Notes: a model not told the origin generated them from the sequence alone. A DNA stretch of 64,000 nucleotides from Steromphala cineraria (GCA_916613615.1 OU744727.1:596593-660592); one strand, 5' to 3'; counted from the first letter of the stretch, positions 23,801-37,192 are shown. Translations and numbers: made by a program.

Positions 23801-26800
23801 CTTGGTACTTCTCGGCCCTCTTTCCCATTTCTACATCTCGGCCCTCTTCCCCGCTTGTACCTCTCGGCCCTCTTCCCCAATCGTTACCTCTTGGTCCTCT
23901 TCCCCTTTCGGTACCTCTCGACCCTCTTCCCCCCTCGGTACTTCTCGGCCCTTTTCCCATTTGTACATCTCGGCCCTCTTCCCCGCTTGTACCTCTCGGC
24001 CCTCTTCCTCCCTCGGTACCTCTCGGCCCTCTTCCCCCTTCGGTACCTCTCGTCCCTCTTCCCAATCGGTACCTCTCGACCCTCTTCCCCTCTCAGTTCC
24101 TCTCGTCCCTCTTCCCAATCGGTACCTCTCGACCCACTTCCCCAATCGGTACCTCTCGACCCTCTTCCCCCCTTGGTTTCTCTCGGCCCTCTTCCCAATC
24201 CGTACCTCTCGGCCCTCTTTCCCATTTGTACCTCTCGGCCCTCTTCCCCCTTTGGTACCTCTCGGCCCTCTTACCCCCTCAGTTCCTCTCGGCCCTCTTC
24301 CCAATCCGTACCTCTCGGCCCTCTTCCCTTCTCGGTACCTCTCGGCCCTCTTCCCTTCTCGGTACCTCTCGACCCTCTTCCCCTCTCGGTACCTCTCGGT
24401 CCTCTTCCCCTCTCGGTACCTCTCGACCCTCTTCCCCCCTCGGTACCTCTCGACCCTCTCCCCCCCTCGGTTCCTCTCGGCCCTCTTCCCAATCCGTACC
24501 TCTCGGCCCTCTTCCCTTCTCGGTACCTCTCGGCCCTCTTCCCTTCTCGGTACCTCTCGACCCTCTTCCCCCCTCGGTTCCTCTCGGCCCTCTTCCCAAT
24601 CCGTACCTCTCGGCCCTCTTTCCCATTTGTACCTCTCGACCCTCTTCCCCCCTCGGTTCCTCTCGGCCCTCTTCCCAATCCGTACCTCTCGTCCCTCTTC
24701 CCCCCTAGTTCCTCTCGGCCCTCTTCCCAATCGGTACCACTCGACCCTCTTCCCCCCTTGGTTCCTCTCGGCCCTCTTCCCCCCTCGGTACCTCTCGACC
24801 CTCTTCCCCCCTCGGTTCCTCTCGGCCCATTTCCCAATCCGTACCTCTCGGCCCTCTTTCCCATTTGTACCTCTCGACCCTCTCCCCCCCTCGGTTCCTC
24901 TCGGCCCTCTTCCCAATCCGTACCTCTCGTCCCTCTTCCCCCCTAGTTCCTCTCGGCCCTCTTCCCAATCGGTACCTCTCGGCCCTCTTCCCTTCTCGGT
25001 ACCTCTCGGCCCTCTTCCCTTCTCGGTACCTCTCGACCCTCTCCCCCCCTCGGTTCCTCTCGGTCCTCTTCCCAATCCGTACCTCTCGGCCCTCTTTCCC
25101 ATTTGTACCTCTCGACCCTCTTCCCCCCTCGGTTCCTCTCGGCCCTCTTCCCAATCCGTACCTCTCGTCCCTCTTCCCCCCTAGTTCCTCTCGGCCCTCT
25201 TCCCAATCGGTACCTCTCGACCCTCTTCCCCCCTTCGTTCCTCTCGGCCCTCTTCCCCCCTCGGTACCTCTCGACCCTCTTCCCCCCTCGGTTCCTCTCG
25301 GCCCATTTCCCAATCCGTACCTCTCGGTCCTCTTCCCAATCCGTACCTCTCGACCCTCTTCCCCCCTCGGTACTTCTCGGCCCTCTTTCCCATTTGTACA
25401 TCTCGGCCCTCTTCCCCGCTTGTACCTCTCGGCCCTCTTCCTCCCTCGGTACCTCTCGGCCCTCTTCCCCCTTCGGTACCTCTCGTCCCTCTTCCCAATC
25501 GGTACCTCTCGACCCTCTTCCCCTCTCAGTTCCTCTCGTCCCTCTTCCCAATCGGTACCTCTCGACCCACTTCCCCAATCAGTACCTCTCGACCCTCTTC
25601 CCCCCTTGGTTTCTCTCGGCCCTCTTCCCAATCCGTACCTCTCGGCCCTCTTTCCCATTTGTACCTCTCGGCCCTCTTCCCCCTTTGGTACCTCTCGGCC
25701 CTCTTACCCCCTCAGTTCCTCTCGGCCCTCTTCCCAATCCGTACCTCTCGGCCCTCTTCCCTTCTCGGTACCTCTCGGCCCTCTTCCCTTCTCGGTACCT
25801 CTCGACCCTCTTCCCCTCTCGGTACCTCTCGGTCCTCTTCCCCTCTCGGTACCTCTCGACCCTCTTCCCCCCTCGGTACCTCTCGACCCTCTTCCCCCCT
25901 CGGTTCCTCTCGGCCCTCTTCCCAATCGGTACCTCTCGACCCTCTTCCCAATCGGTACCTCTCGACCCTCTTCCCCGCTTGTACCTCTCGGCCCTCTTCC
26001 CCAATCGTTACCTCTTGGCCCTCTTCCCCTCTCGGTACCTCTCGACCCTCTTCCCCCCTCGGTACTTCTCGGCCCTCTTTCCCATTTGTACATCTCGGCC
26101 CTCTTCCCCGCTTGTACCTCTCGGCCCTCTTCCTCCCTCGGTACCTCTCGGCCCTCTTCCCCCTTCGGTACCTCTCGTCCCTCTTCCCAATCGGTACCTC
26201 TCGACCCTCTTCCCCTCTCAGTTCCTCTCGTCCCTCTTCCCAATCGGTACCTCTCGACCCACTTCCCCAATCAGTACCTATCGACCCTCTTCCGCCCTTG
26301 GTTTCTCTCGGCCCTCTTCCCAATCCGTACCTCTCGGCCCTCTTTCCCATTTGTACCTCTCGGCCCTCTTCCCCCTTCGGTACCTCTCGGCCCTCTTACC
26401 CCCTCAGTTCCTCTCGGCCCTCTTCCACCCTAGTTCCTCTCGGCCCTCTTCCCAATCGGTACCTCTCGACCCTCTTCCCCTCTCGGTACCTCTCGGCCCT
26501 CTTCCCCCTTCGGTACCTTTCGGTCCTCTTCCCAATCGGTACCTCTCGGTCCTCTTCCCAATCCGTACCTCTCGGCCCTCTTCCCCCCTCAGTTCCTCTC
26601 GGCCCTCTTCACCAATCAATACCTCTCGGCCCTCTTCCCAATCGGTACCTGTCGGCCCTCTTCCCAATCCGTACCTCTCGGCCCTCTTCCCCCCTCTTTT
26701 CCTCTCGGCCCTCTTCCCCCCTCGGTACCTCTCGGCCCTCTTTCCCATTTGTACCTCTCGGCCCTCTTTCCCGCTTGTACCTCTCGGCCCTCTTCCCCAA

Positions 26801-29800
26801 TCGGTACCTCTCGGCCCTCTTAACAATCGGTTCCTCTCGGCCCTCTTCCCCCCTCGGTACCTCTCGGCCCTCTTCCCCCTTCGGTACCTTTCGGTCCTCT
26901 TCCCAATCGGTACCTCTCGGTCCTCTTCCCAATCCGTACCTCTCTGCCCTCTTCCCCCCTCAGTTCCTCTCGGCCCTCTTCACCAATCGGTGCCTCTCGG
27001 CCCTCTTCCCCCCTCAGTTCCTCTCGGCCCTCTTCCCAATCGGTACCTCTCGGCCCTCTTCCCCCCTCAGTTCCTCTCGGCCCTCTTCCCAATCGGTACC
27101 TCTCGGCCCTCTTCCCAATCGGTACCTCTCGACCCTCTTCCCAATCGGTACCTCTCGACCCTCTTCCCCTCTCGGTACCTCTCGGCCCTCTTCCCAATCG
27201 GTACCTCTGGACCCTCTTCCCAATTGGTACCTCTCGACCCTCTTCCCCTCTCGGTACCTCTCGGCCCTCTTCCCAATCGGTACCTCTCGGCCCTCTTCCC
27301 CTCTCGGTACCTCTCGACCCTCTTCCCCCCTCGGTACTTCTCGGCCCTCTTTCCCATTTCTACATCTCGGCCCTCTTCCCCGCTTGTACCTCTCGGCCCT
27401 CTTCCCCAATCGCTACCTCTTGGCCCTCTTCCCCTCTCGGTACCTCTCGACCCTCTTCCCCCCTCGGTACTTCTCGGCCCTCTTTCCCATTTGTACATCT
27501 CGGCCCTCTTCCCCGCTTGTACCTCTCGGCCCTCTTCCTCCCTCGGTACCTCTCGGCCCTCTTCCCCCTTCGGTACCTCTCGTCCCTCTTCCCAATCGGT
27601 ACCTCTCGACCCTCTTCCCCTCTCAGTTCCTCTCGTCCCTCTTCCCAATCGGTACCTCTCGACCCACTTCCCCAATCGGTACCTCTCGACCCTCTTCCCC
27701 CCTTGGTTTCTCTCGGCCCTCTTCCCAATCCGTACCTCTCGGCCCTCTTTCCCATTTGTACCTCTCGGCCCTCTTCCCCCTTCGGTACCTCTCGGCCCTC
27801 TTACCCCCTCAGTTCCTCTCGGCCCTCTTCCACCCTAGTTCCTCTCGGCCCTCTTCCCAATCGGTATCTCTCGACCCTCTTCCCCTCTCGGTACCTCTCG
27901 GTCCTCTTCCCCTCTCGGTACCTCTCGGCCCTCTTCCCCCCTCGGTACCTCTCGACCCTCTTCCCCCCTCGGTTCCTCTCGGCCCTCTTCCCAATCCGTA
28001 CCTCTCGGCCCTCTTCCCTTCTCGGTACCTCTCGGCCCTCTTCCCTTCTCGGTACCTCTCGACCCTCTTCCCCCCTCGGTTCCTCTCGGCCCTCTTCCCA
28101 ATCCGTACCTCTCGGCCCTCTTTCCCATTTGTACCTCTCGACCCTCTTCCCCTCTCGGTTCCTCTCGGCCCTTTTCCCAATCGGTACCTCTCGACCCTCT
28201 TCCCCCCTTGGTTCCTCTCGGCCCTCTTCCCCCCTCGGTACCTCTCGACCCTCTTCCCCCCTCGGTTCCTCTCGGCCCATTTCCCAATCCGTACCTCTCG
28301 GTCCTCTTCCCAATCCGTACCTCTCGGCCCTCTTCCCCCCTCAGTTCCTCTCGGCCCTCTTCCCCAATCGGTGCCTCTCGGCCCTCTTCCAAATCGGTAT
28401 CTCTCGGCCCTCTTCCCCGCTGGTACCTCTCGGCCCTCTTCCCCAATCGGTACCTCTCGGCCCTCTTAACAATCGGTTCCTCTCGGCCCTCTTCCCCCCT
28501 CGGTACCTCTCGGCCCTCTTCCCCCTTCGGTACCTTTCGGTCCTCTTCCCAATCGGTACCTCTCGATCCTCTTCCCAATCCGTACCTCTCGGCCCTCTTC
28601 CCCCCTCAGTTCCTCTCGGCCCTCTTCACCAATCGGTGCCTCTCGGCCCTCTTCCCCCCTCAGTTCCTCTCGGCCCTCTTCCCAATCGGTACCTCTCGGC
28701 CCTCTTCCCCCCTCAGTTCCTCTCGGCCCACTTCCCAATCGGTACCTCTCGGCCCTCTTCCCAATCGGTACCTCTCGACCCTCTTCCCAATCGGTACCTC
28801 TCGACCCTCTTCCCCTCTCGGTACCTCTCGGCCCTCTTCCCAATCGGTACCTCTGGACCCTCTTCCCAATTGGTACCTCTCGACCCTCTTCCCCTCTCGG
28901 TACCTCTCGGCCCTCTTCCCAATCGGTACCTCTCGGCCCTCTTCCCCTCTCGGTACCTCTCGACCCTCTTCCCCCCTTGGTACTTCTCGGCCCTCTTTCC
29001 CATTTCTACATCTCGGCCCTCTTCCCCGCTTGTACCTCTCGGCCCTCTTCCCCAATCGTTACCTCTTGGTCCTCTTCCCCTTTCGGTACCTCTCGACCCT
29101 CTTCCCCCCTCGGTACTTCTCGGCCCTTTTCCCATTTGTACATCTCGGCCCTCTTCCCCGCTTGTACCTCTCGGCCCTCTTCCTCCCTCGGTACCTCTCG
29201 GCCCTCTTCCCCCTTCGGTACCTCTCGTCCCTCTTCCCAATCGGTACCTCTCGACCCTCTTCCCCTCTCAGTTCCTCTCGTCCCTCTTCCCAATCGGTAC
29301 CTCTCGACCCACTTCCCCAATCGGTACCTCTCGACCCTCTTCCCCCCTTGGTTTCTCTCGGCCCTCTTCCCAATCCGTACCTCTCGGCCCTCTTTCCCAT
29401 TTGTACCTCTCGGCCCTCTTCCCCCTTTGGTACCTCTCGGCCCTCTTACCCCCTCAGTTCCTCTCGGCCCTCTTCCCAATCCGTACCTCTCGGCCCTCTT
29501 CCCTTCTCGGTACCTCTCGGCCCTCTTCCCTTCTCGGTACCTCTCGACCCTCTTCCCCTCTCGGTACCTCTCGGTCCTCTTCCCCTCTCGGTACCTCTCG
29601 ACCCTCTTCCCCCCTCGGTACCTCTCGACCCTCTCCCCCCCTCGGTTCCTCTCGGCCCTCTTCCCAATCCGTACCTCTCGGCCCTCTTCCCTTCTCGGTA
29701 CCTCTCGGCCCTCTTCCCTTCTCGGTACCTCTCGACCCTCTTCCCCCCTCGGTTCCTCTCGGCCCTCTTCCCAATCCGTACCTCTCGGCCCTCTTTCCCA

Positions 29801-31122
29801 TTTGTACCTCTCGACCCTCTTCCCCCCTCGGTTCCTCTCGGCCCTCTTCCCAATCCGTACCTCTCGTCCCTCTTCCCCCCTAGTTCCTCTCGGCCCTCTT
29901 CTCAATCGGTACCACTCGACCCTCTTCCCCCCTTGGTTCCTCTCGGCCCTCTTCCCCCCTCGGTACCTCTCGACCCTCTTCCCCCCTCGGTTCCTCTCGG
30001 CCCATTTCCCAATCCGTACCTCTCGGCCCTCTTTCCCATTTGTACCTCTCGACCCTCTCCCCCCCTCGGTTCCTCTCGGCCCTCTTCCCAATCCGTACCT
30101 CTCGTCCCTCTTCCCCCCTAGTTCCTCTCGGCCCTCTTCCCAATCGGTACCTCTCGGCCCTCTTCCCTTCTCGGTACCTCTCGGCCCTCTTCCCTTCTCG
30201 GTACCTCTCGACCCTCTTCCCCCCTCGGTTCCTCTCGGTCCTCTTCCCAATCCGTACCTCTCGGCCCTCTTTCCCATTTGTACCTCTCGACCCTCTTCCC
30301 CCCTCGGTTCCTCTCGGCCCTCTTCCCAATCCGTACCTCTCGTCCCTCTTCCCCCCTAGTTCCTCTCGGCCCTCTTCCCAATCGGTACCTCTCGACCCTC
30401 TTCCCCCCTTCGTTCCTCTCGGCCCTCTTCCCCCCTCGGTACCTCTCGACCCTCTTCCCCCCTCGGTTCCTCTCGGCCCATTTCCCAATCCGTACCTCTC
30501 GGTCCTCTTCCCAATCCGTACCTCTCGACCCTCTTCCCCCCTCGGTACTTCTCGGCCCTCTTTCCCATTTGTACATCTCGGCCCTCTTCCCCGCTTGTAC
30601 CTCTCGGCCCTCTTCCCCCTTCGGTACCTCTCGTCCCTCTTCCCAATCGGTACCTCTCGACCCTCTTCCCCTCTCAGTTCCTCTCGTCCCTCTTCCCAAT
30701 CGGTACCTCTCGACCCACTTCCCCAATCAGTACCTCTCGACCCTCTTCCCCCCTTGGTTTCTCTCGGCCCTCTTCCCAATCCGTACCTCTCGGCCCTCTT
30801 TCCCATTTGTACCTCTCGGCCCTCTTCCCCCTTTGGTACCTCTCGGCCCTCTTACCCCCTCAGTTCCTCTCGGCCCTCTTCCCAATCCGTACCTCTCGGC
30901 CCTCTTCCCTTCTCGGTACCTCTCGGCCCTCTTCCCTTCTCGGTACCTCTCGACCCTCTTCCCCTCTCGGTACCTCTCGGTCCTCTTCCCCTCTCGGTAC
31001 CTCTCGACCCTCTTCCCCCCTCGGTACCTCTCGACCCTCTTCCCCCCTCGGTTCCTCTCGGCCCTCTTCCCAATCGGTACCTCTCGACCCTCTTCCCAAT
31101 CGGTACCTCTCGACCCTCTTCC
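20827..31122 (+). repeat. Two adjoining 5,148-bp higher-order copies inside the satellite
   Basis: Copy A (20827-25974) is followed directly by copy B (25975-31122). Corresponding translated segments match at an offset of exactly 5,148: 20860/26008, 21256/26404, 21866/27014, 22369/27517, 22653/27801 and 23512/28660. The offset becomes 5,175 around 23831/29006 and 24705/29880 and returns to 5,148 at 25659/30807, showing one 27-bp gain and one 27-bp loss. Only scattered substitutions separate the copies (for example ATCGTTACC versus ATCGCTACC at 27410). The order matches to the break point and diverges just after 25974/31122. Confidence 0.9.
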
Positions 31123-34100
31123 CCTCTAGGTACCTCTCGGCCCTCTTCCCAATCGGTACCTCTGGACCCTCTTCCCAATGGGTACCTCTCGACCCTCTTC
31201 CCCTCTCGGTACCTCTCGGCCCTCTTCCCAATCGGTACCTCTCGGCCCTCTTCCCCTCTCGGTACCTCTCGACCCTCTTCCCCCCTTGGTACTTCTCGGC
31301 CCTCTTTCCCATTTCTACATCTCGGCCCTCTTCCCCGCTTGTACCTCTCGGCCCTCTTCCCCAATCGTTACCTCTTGGCCCTCTTCCCCTCTGGGTACCT
31401 CTCGACCCTCTTCCCCCCTCGGTACTTCTCGGCCCTCTTTCCCATTTGTACATCTCGGCCCTCTTCCCCGCTTGTACCTCTCGGCCCTCTTCCTCCCTCG
31501 GTACCTCTCGGCCCTCTTCCCCCTTCGGTACCTCTCGTCCCTCTTCCCAATCGGTACCTCTCGACCCTCTTCCCCTCTCAGTTCCTCTCGTCCCTCTTCC
31601 CAATCGGTACCTCTCGACCCACTTCCCCAATCGGTACCTCTCGACCCTCTTCCCCCCTTGGTTTCTCTCGGCCCTCTTCCCAATCCGTACCTCTCGGCCC
31701 TCTTTCCCATTTGTACCTCTCGGCCCTCTTCCCCCTTTGGTACCTCTCGGCCCTCTTACCCCCTCAGTTCCTCTCGGCCCTCTTCCCAATCCGTACCTCT
31801 CGGCCCTCTTCCCTTCTCGGTACCTCTCGGCCCTCTTCCCTTCTCGGTACCTCTCGACCCTCTTCCCCTCTCGGTACCTCTCGGTCCTCTTCCCCTCTCG
31901 GTACCTCTCGACCCTCTTCCCCCCTCGGTACCTCTCGACCCTCTTCCCCCCTCGGTTCCTCTCGGCCCTCTTCCCAATCCGTACCTCTCGGCCCTCTTCC
32001 CTTCTCGGTACCTCTCGGCCCTCTTCCCTTCTCGGTACCTCTCGACCCTCTTCCCCCCTCGGTTCCTCTCGGCCCTCTTCCCAATCCGTACCTCTCGGCC
32101 CTCTTTCCCATTTGTACCTCTCGACCCTCTTCCCCCCTCGGTTCCTCTCGGCCCTCTTCCCAATCCGTACCTCTCGTCCCTCTTCCCCCCTAGTTCCTCT
32201 CGGCCCTCTTCCCAATCGGTACCACTCGACCCTCTTCCCCCCTTGGTTCCTCTCGGCCCTCTTCCCCCCTCGGTACCTCTCGACCCTCTTCCCCCCTCGG
32301 TTCCTCTCGGCCCATTTCCCAATCCGTACCTCTCGGCCCTCTTTCCCATTTGTACCTCTCGACCCTCTTCCCCCCTCGGTTCCTCTCGGCCCTCTTCCCA
32401 ATCCGTACCTCTCGTCCCTCTTCCCCCCTAGTTCCTCTCGGCCCTCTTCCCAATCGGTACCTCTCGGCCCTCTTCCCTTCTCGGTACCTCTCGGCCCTCT
32501 TCCCTTCTCGGTACCTCTCGACCCTCTTCCCCCCTCGGTTCCTCTCGGCCCTCTTCCCAATCCGTACCTCTCGGCCCTCTTTCCCATTTGTACCTCTCGA
32601 CCCTCTTCCCCCCTCGGTTCCTCTCGGCCCTCTTCCCAATCCGTACCTCTCGTCCCTCTTCCCCCCTAGTTCCTCTCGGCCCTCTTCCCAATCGGTACCT
32701 CTCGACCCTCTTCCCCCCTCGGTTCCTCTCGGCCCTCTTCCCCCCTCGGTACCTCTCGACCCTCTTCCCCCCTCGGTTCCTCTCGGCCCATTTCCCAATC
32801 CGTACCTCTCAGTCCTCTTCCCAATCCGTACCTCTCGACCCTCTTCCCCCCTCGGTACTTCTCGGCCCTCTTTCCCATTTGTACATCTCGGCCCTCTTCC
32901 CCGCTTGTACCTCTCGGCCCTCTTCCTCCCTCGGTACCTCTCGGCCCTCTTCCCCCTTCGGTACCTCTCGTCCCTCTTCCCAATCGGTACCTCTCGACCC
33001 TCTTCCCCTCTCAGTTCCTCTCGTCCCTCTTCCCAATCGGTACCTCTCGACCCACTTCCACAATCGGTACCTCTCGACCCTCTTCCCCCCTTGGTTTCTC
33101 TCGGCCCTCTTCCCAATCCGTACCTCTCGGCCCTCTTTCCCATTTGTACCTCTCGGCCCTCTTCCCCCTTTGGTACCTCTCGGCCCTCTTACCCCCTCAG
33201 TTCCTCTCGGCCCTCTTCCCAATCCGTACCTCTCGGCCCTCTTCCCTTCTCGGTACCTCTCGGCCCTCTTCCCTTCTCGGTACCTCTCGACCCTCTTCCC
33301 CTCTCGGTACCTCTCGGTCCTCTTCCCCTCTCGGTACCTCTCGACCCTCTTCCCCCCTCGGTACCTCTCGACCCTCTTCCCCCCTCGGTTCCTCTCGGCC
33401 CTCTTCCCAATCCGTACCTCTCGGCCCTCTTCCCTTCTCGGTATCTCTCGGCCCTCTTCCCTTCTCGGTACCTCTCGACCCTCTTCCCCCCTCGGTTCCT
33501 CTCGGCCCTCTTCCCAATCCGTACCTCTCGGCCCTCTTTCCCATTTGTACCTCTCGGCCCTCTTCCCTTCTCGGTACCTCTCGACCCTCTTCCCCCCTCG
33601 GTACCTCTCGTCCCTCTTCCCCCCTAGTTCCTCTCGGCCCTCTTCCCAATCGGTACCTCTCGGCCCTCTTCCCTTCTCGGTACCTCTCGGCCCTCTTCCC
33701 TTCTCGGTACCTCTCGACCCTCTTCCCCCCTCGGTTCCTCTCGGCCCTCTTCCCAATCTGTACCTCTCGGCCCTCTTTCCCATTTGTACCTCTCGACCCT
33801 CTTCCCCCCTCGGTTCCTCTCGGCCCTCTTCCCAATCCGTACCTCTCGTCCCTCTTCCCCCCTAGTTCCTCTCGGCCCTCTTCCCAATCGGTACCTCTCG
33901 ACCCTCTTCCCCCCTTGGTTCCTCTCGGCCCTCTTCCCCCCTCGGTTCCTCTCGGCCCATTTCCCAATCCGTACCTCTCGGTCCTCTTCCCAATCCGTAC
34001 CTCTCGGCCCTCTTCCCCCCTCAGTTCCTCTCGGCCCTCTTCCCCAATCGGTGCCTCTCGGCCCTCTTCCAAATCGGTACCTCTCGGCCCTCTTTCCCAT

Positions 34101-37100
34101 TTGTACCTCTCGGCCCTCTTCCCCGCTGGTACCTCTCGGCCCTCTTCCCCAATCGGTACCTCTCGGCCCTCTTAACAATCGGTTCCTCTCGGCCCTCTTC
34201 CCCCCTCGGTACCTCTCGGCCCTCTTCCCCCTTCGGTACCTTTCGGTCCTCTTCCCAATCGGTACCTCTCGGTCCTCTTCCCAATCCGTACCTCTCGGCC
34301 CTCTTCCCCCCTCAGTTCCTCTCGGCCCTCTTCACCAATCGGTGCCTCTCGGCCCTCTTCCCCCCTCAGTTCCTCTCGGCCCTCTTCCCAATCGGTACCT
34401 CTCGGCCCTCTTCCCCCCTCAGTTCCTCTCGGCCCTCTTCCCAATCGGTACCTCTCGGCCCTCTTCCCAATCGGTACCTCTCGACCCTCTTCCCAATCGG
34501 TACCTCTCGACCCTCTTCCCCTCTCGGTACCTCTCGGCCCTCTTCCCAATCGGTACCTCTGGACCCTCTTCCCAATTGGTACCTCTCGACCCTCTTCCCC
34601 TCTCGGTACCTCTCGGCTCTCTTCCCAATCGGTACCTCTCGGCCCTCTTCCCCTCTCGGTACCTCTCGACCCTCTTCCCCCCTTGGTACTTCTCGGCCCT
34701 CTTTCCCATTTCTACATCTCGGCCCTCTTCCCCGCTTCTACCTCTCGGCCCTCTTCCCCAATCGTTACCTCTTGGCCCTCTTCCCCTCTCGGTACCTCTC
34801 GACCCTCTTCCCCCCTCGGTACTTCTCGGCCCTCTTTCCCATTTGTACATCTCGGCCCTCTTCCCCGCTTGTACCTCTCGGCCCTCTTCCTCCCTCGGTA
34901 CCTCTCGGCCCTCTTCCCCCTTCGGTACCTCTCGTCCCTCTTCCCAATCGGTACCTCTCGACCCTCTTCCCCTCTCAGTTCCTCTCGTCCCTCTTCCCAA
35001 TCGGTACCTCTCGACCCATTTCCCCAATCGGTACCTCTCGACCCTCTTCCCCCCTTGGTTTCTCTCGGCCCTCTTCCCAATCCGTATCTCTCGGCCCTCT
35101 TTCCCATTTGTACCTCTCGACCCTCTTCCCCCCTCGGTTCATCTCGGCCCTCTTCCCAATCCGTACCTCTCGGCCCTCTTTCCCATTTGTACCTCCCGGC
35201 CCTCTTCCCTTCTCGGTACCCCTCGGCCCTCTTCCCTTCTAGGTACCTCTCGGCCCTCTTCCCCCCTCGGTACCTCTCGACCCTCTTCCCCCCTCGGTTC
35301 CTCTCGGCCCTCTTCCGAATTCGTACCTCTCGGCCCTCTTTCCCATTTGTACCTCTCGACCCTCTTCCCCCCTCGGTTCATCTCGGCCCTCTTTCCCATT
35401 TGTACCTCTCGGCCCTCTTCCCTTCTCGGTACCTCTCGGCCCTTTTCCCTTCTCGGTACCTCTCGGCCCTCTTTCCCCCTCGGTACCTCTCGACCCTCTT
35501 CCCCCTTCGGTTCCTCTCGGCCCTCTTCCCCCCTCGGTACCTCTCGACCCTCTTCCCCTCTCGGTACCTTTCGGTCCTCTTCCCTCTCGGTACCTCTCGG
35601 CCCTGTTCCCCCTCGGTACCTCTCGGCCCTCTTCCCAATCGGTACCTCTCGGCCCTCTTCCCCCCTCGGTTCCTCTCGACCCTCTTCCCCTCTCGGTACC
35701 TCTCGGCCCTCTTCCCCCCTCGGCCCTCTCCCCTCTCGGATCCTCTCGGCCCTCTTCCCAATCGGTACCTCTCGGCCCTCTTCCCCCCTCGGTTCCTCTC
35801 GACCCTCTTCCCAATCGGTACCTCTCGACCCTCTTCCCCCCTCGGTTCCTCTCGGCCCTCTTCCCAATCGGTTCCTCTCGACCCTCTTCCCCTCTCGGTA
35901 CCTCTCGGCCCTCTTCCCCTCTCGGCCCTCTTCCCCCCTCGGTTCCTCTCGGCCCTCTTCCCAATCGGTACCTCTCGACCCTCTTCCCCCCTCGGTTCCT
36001 CTCGGCCCTCTTCCCAATCGGTACCTCTCGACCCTCTTCCCAATCGGTACCTCTCGGCCCTCTTCCCCCCTCGGTTCCTCTCGACCCTCTTCCCCTCTCG
36101 GTACCTCTCGGCCCTCTTCCCCCCTCGGCCCTCTTCCCCCTCGGATCCTCTCGGCCCTCTTCCCAATCGGTACCTCTCGGCCCTCTTCCCCCCTCGGTTC
36201 CTCTCGACCCTCTTCCCAATCGGTACCTCTCGACCCTCTTCCCCCCTCGGTTCCTCTCGGCCCTCTTCCCAATCGGTTCCTCTCGACCCTCTTCCCCTCT
36301 CGGTACCTCTCGGCCCTCTTCCCCTCTCGGCCCTCTTCCCCCCTCGGTTCCTCTCGGCCCTCTTCCCAATCGGTACCTCTCGACCCTCTTCCCCCCTCGG
36401 TTCCTCTCGGCCCTCTTCCAAATCGGTACCTCTCGACCCTCTTCCCCTCTCGGCCCTCTTCCCCCCTCTGTTCCTCTCGGACCTCTTCCCAATCGCTACC
36501 TCTCGACCTCTTTCCCTCTCGCTACCTCTCGGCCCCTTCCTTTCTCGGTACCTCTCGGCCCTCTTCCCTTCTCGGTACCTCTCGGCCCTCTCCCCTTCTC
36601 GGTACCTCTCGGCCCTCTTCCCTTTCGGTACCTCTCGGCCCTCTTCCCCAATCGGTACCTCTCGACCCTCTTCCCCCCTCGGTTCCTCTCGGCCCTCTTC
36701 CAAATCGGTACCTCTCGACCCTCTTCCCCTCTCGGCCCTCTTCCCCCCTCTGTTCCTCTCGGACCTCTTCCCAATCGGTACCTCTCGACCTCTTCCCCTC
36801 TCGGTACCTCTCGGCCCCCTTCCTTTCTCGGTACCTCTCGGCCCTCTTCCCTTTCGGTACCTCTCGGCCCTCTTCCCCAATCGGTACCTCTCGACCCTCT
36901 TCCCCCCTTGGTACCTCTCGACCCTCTTCCCCAATCGGTACCTCTCGGCCCTCTTCCCCAATCGGTACCTCTCGGCCCTCTTCCCCCCTCGGTACCTCTC
37001 GGCCCTCTTCCCTCTCGGTACATCTCGACCCTCTTCCCCCCTTGGTACCTCTCGACCCTCTTCCCCCCTCGGTACCTCTCGACCCTCTTCCCCTCTCGGT

Positions 37101-37192
37101 ACATCTCGGCCCTCTTCCCCCCTCGGTACCTCTCGACCCTCTTCCCCTCTCGGTACCTCTCGGCCCTCTTCCCCCTCTCGGTACCTCTCGGT

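Larger units (their letters stand above)
12647..37192 (+). repeat. 24.5-kb satellite of 26/27-bp GC-rich monomers
   Basis: An uninterrupted array of roughly 900 monomers. Each has a near-constant 20-bp part, TACCTCTCGGCCCTCTTCCC, and a 5-8-bp variable linker ending in GG or TG. Common linkers are AATCGG, AATCCG, CCCTCGG, CCTTCGG, CTCTCGG, TTCTCGG, CATTTG, CGCTTG, CCAATCGG and AACAATCGG. The constant part varies mainly at one position (CGGCCC, CGACCC or CGTCCC). The order of linker types repeats over longer distances: about 371 bp (19525, 19896), 1,829 and 2,041 bp (13807, 15848, 17677), 405 bp (35738, 36143) and 5,148 bp. The plus strand is almost pure pyrimidine outside GGTACC. The monomer has no stop codon in most registers, so multi-kilobase open frames appear on both strands. 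Those on the plus strand begin at TTG or GTG, not ATG, and stop where the array stops, so I do not call them genes. Confidence 0.97.

Noticed and set aside
12647..37192. Constant block plus variable linker resembles a CRISPR repeat-spacer array
   Set aside because: The variable part is only 5-8 bp and drawn from about ten recurring types, the organism is eukaryotic, and no cas-like genes exist. It is a satellite.
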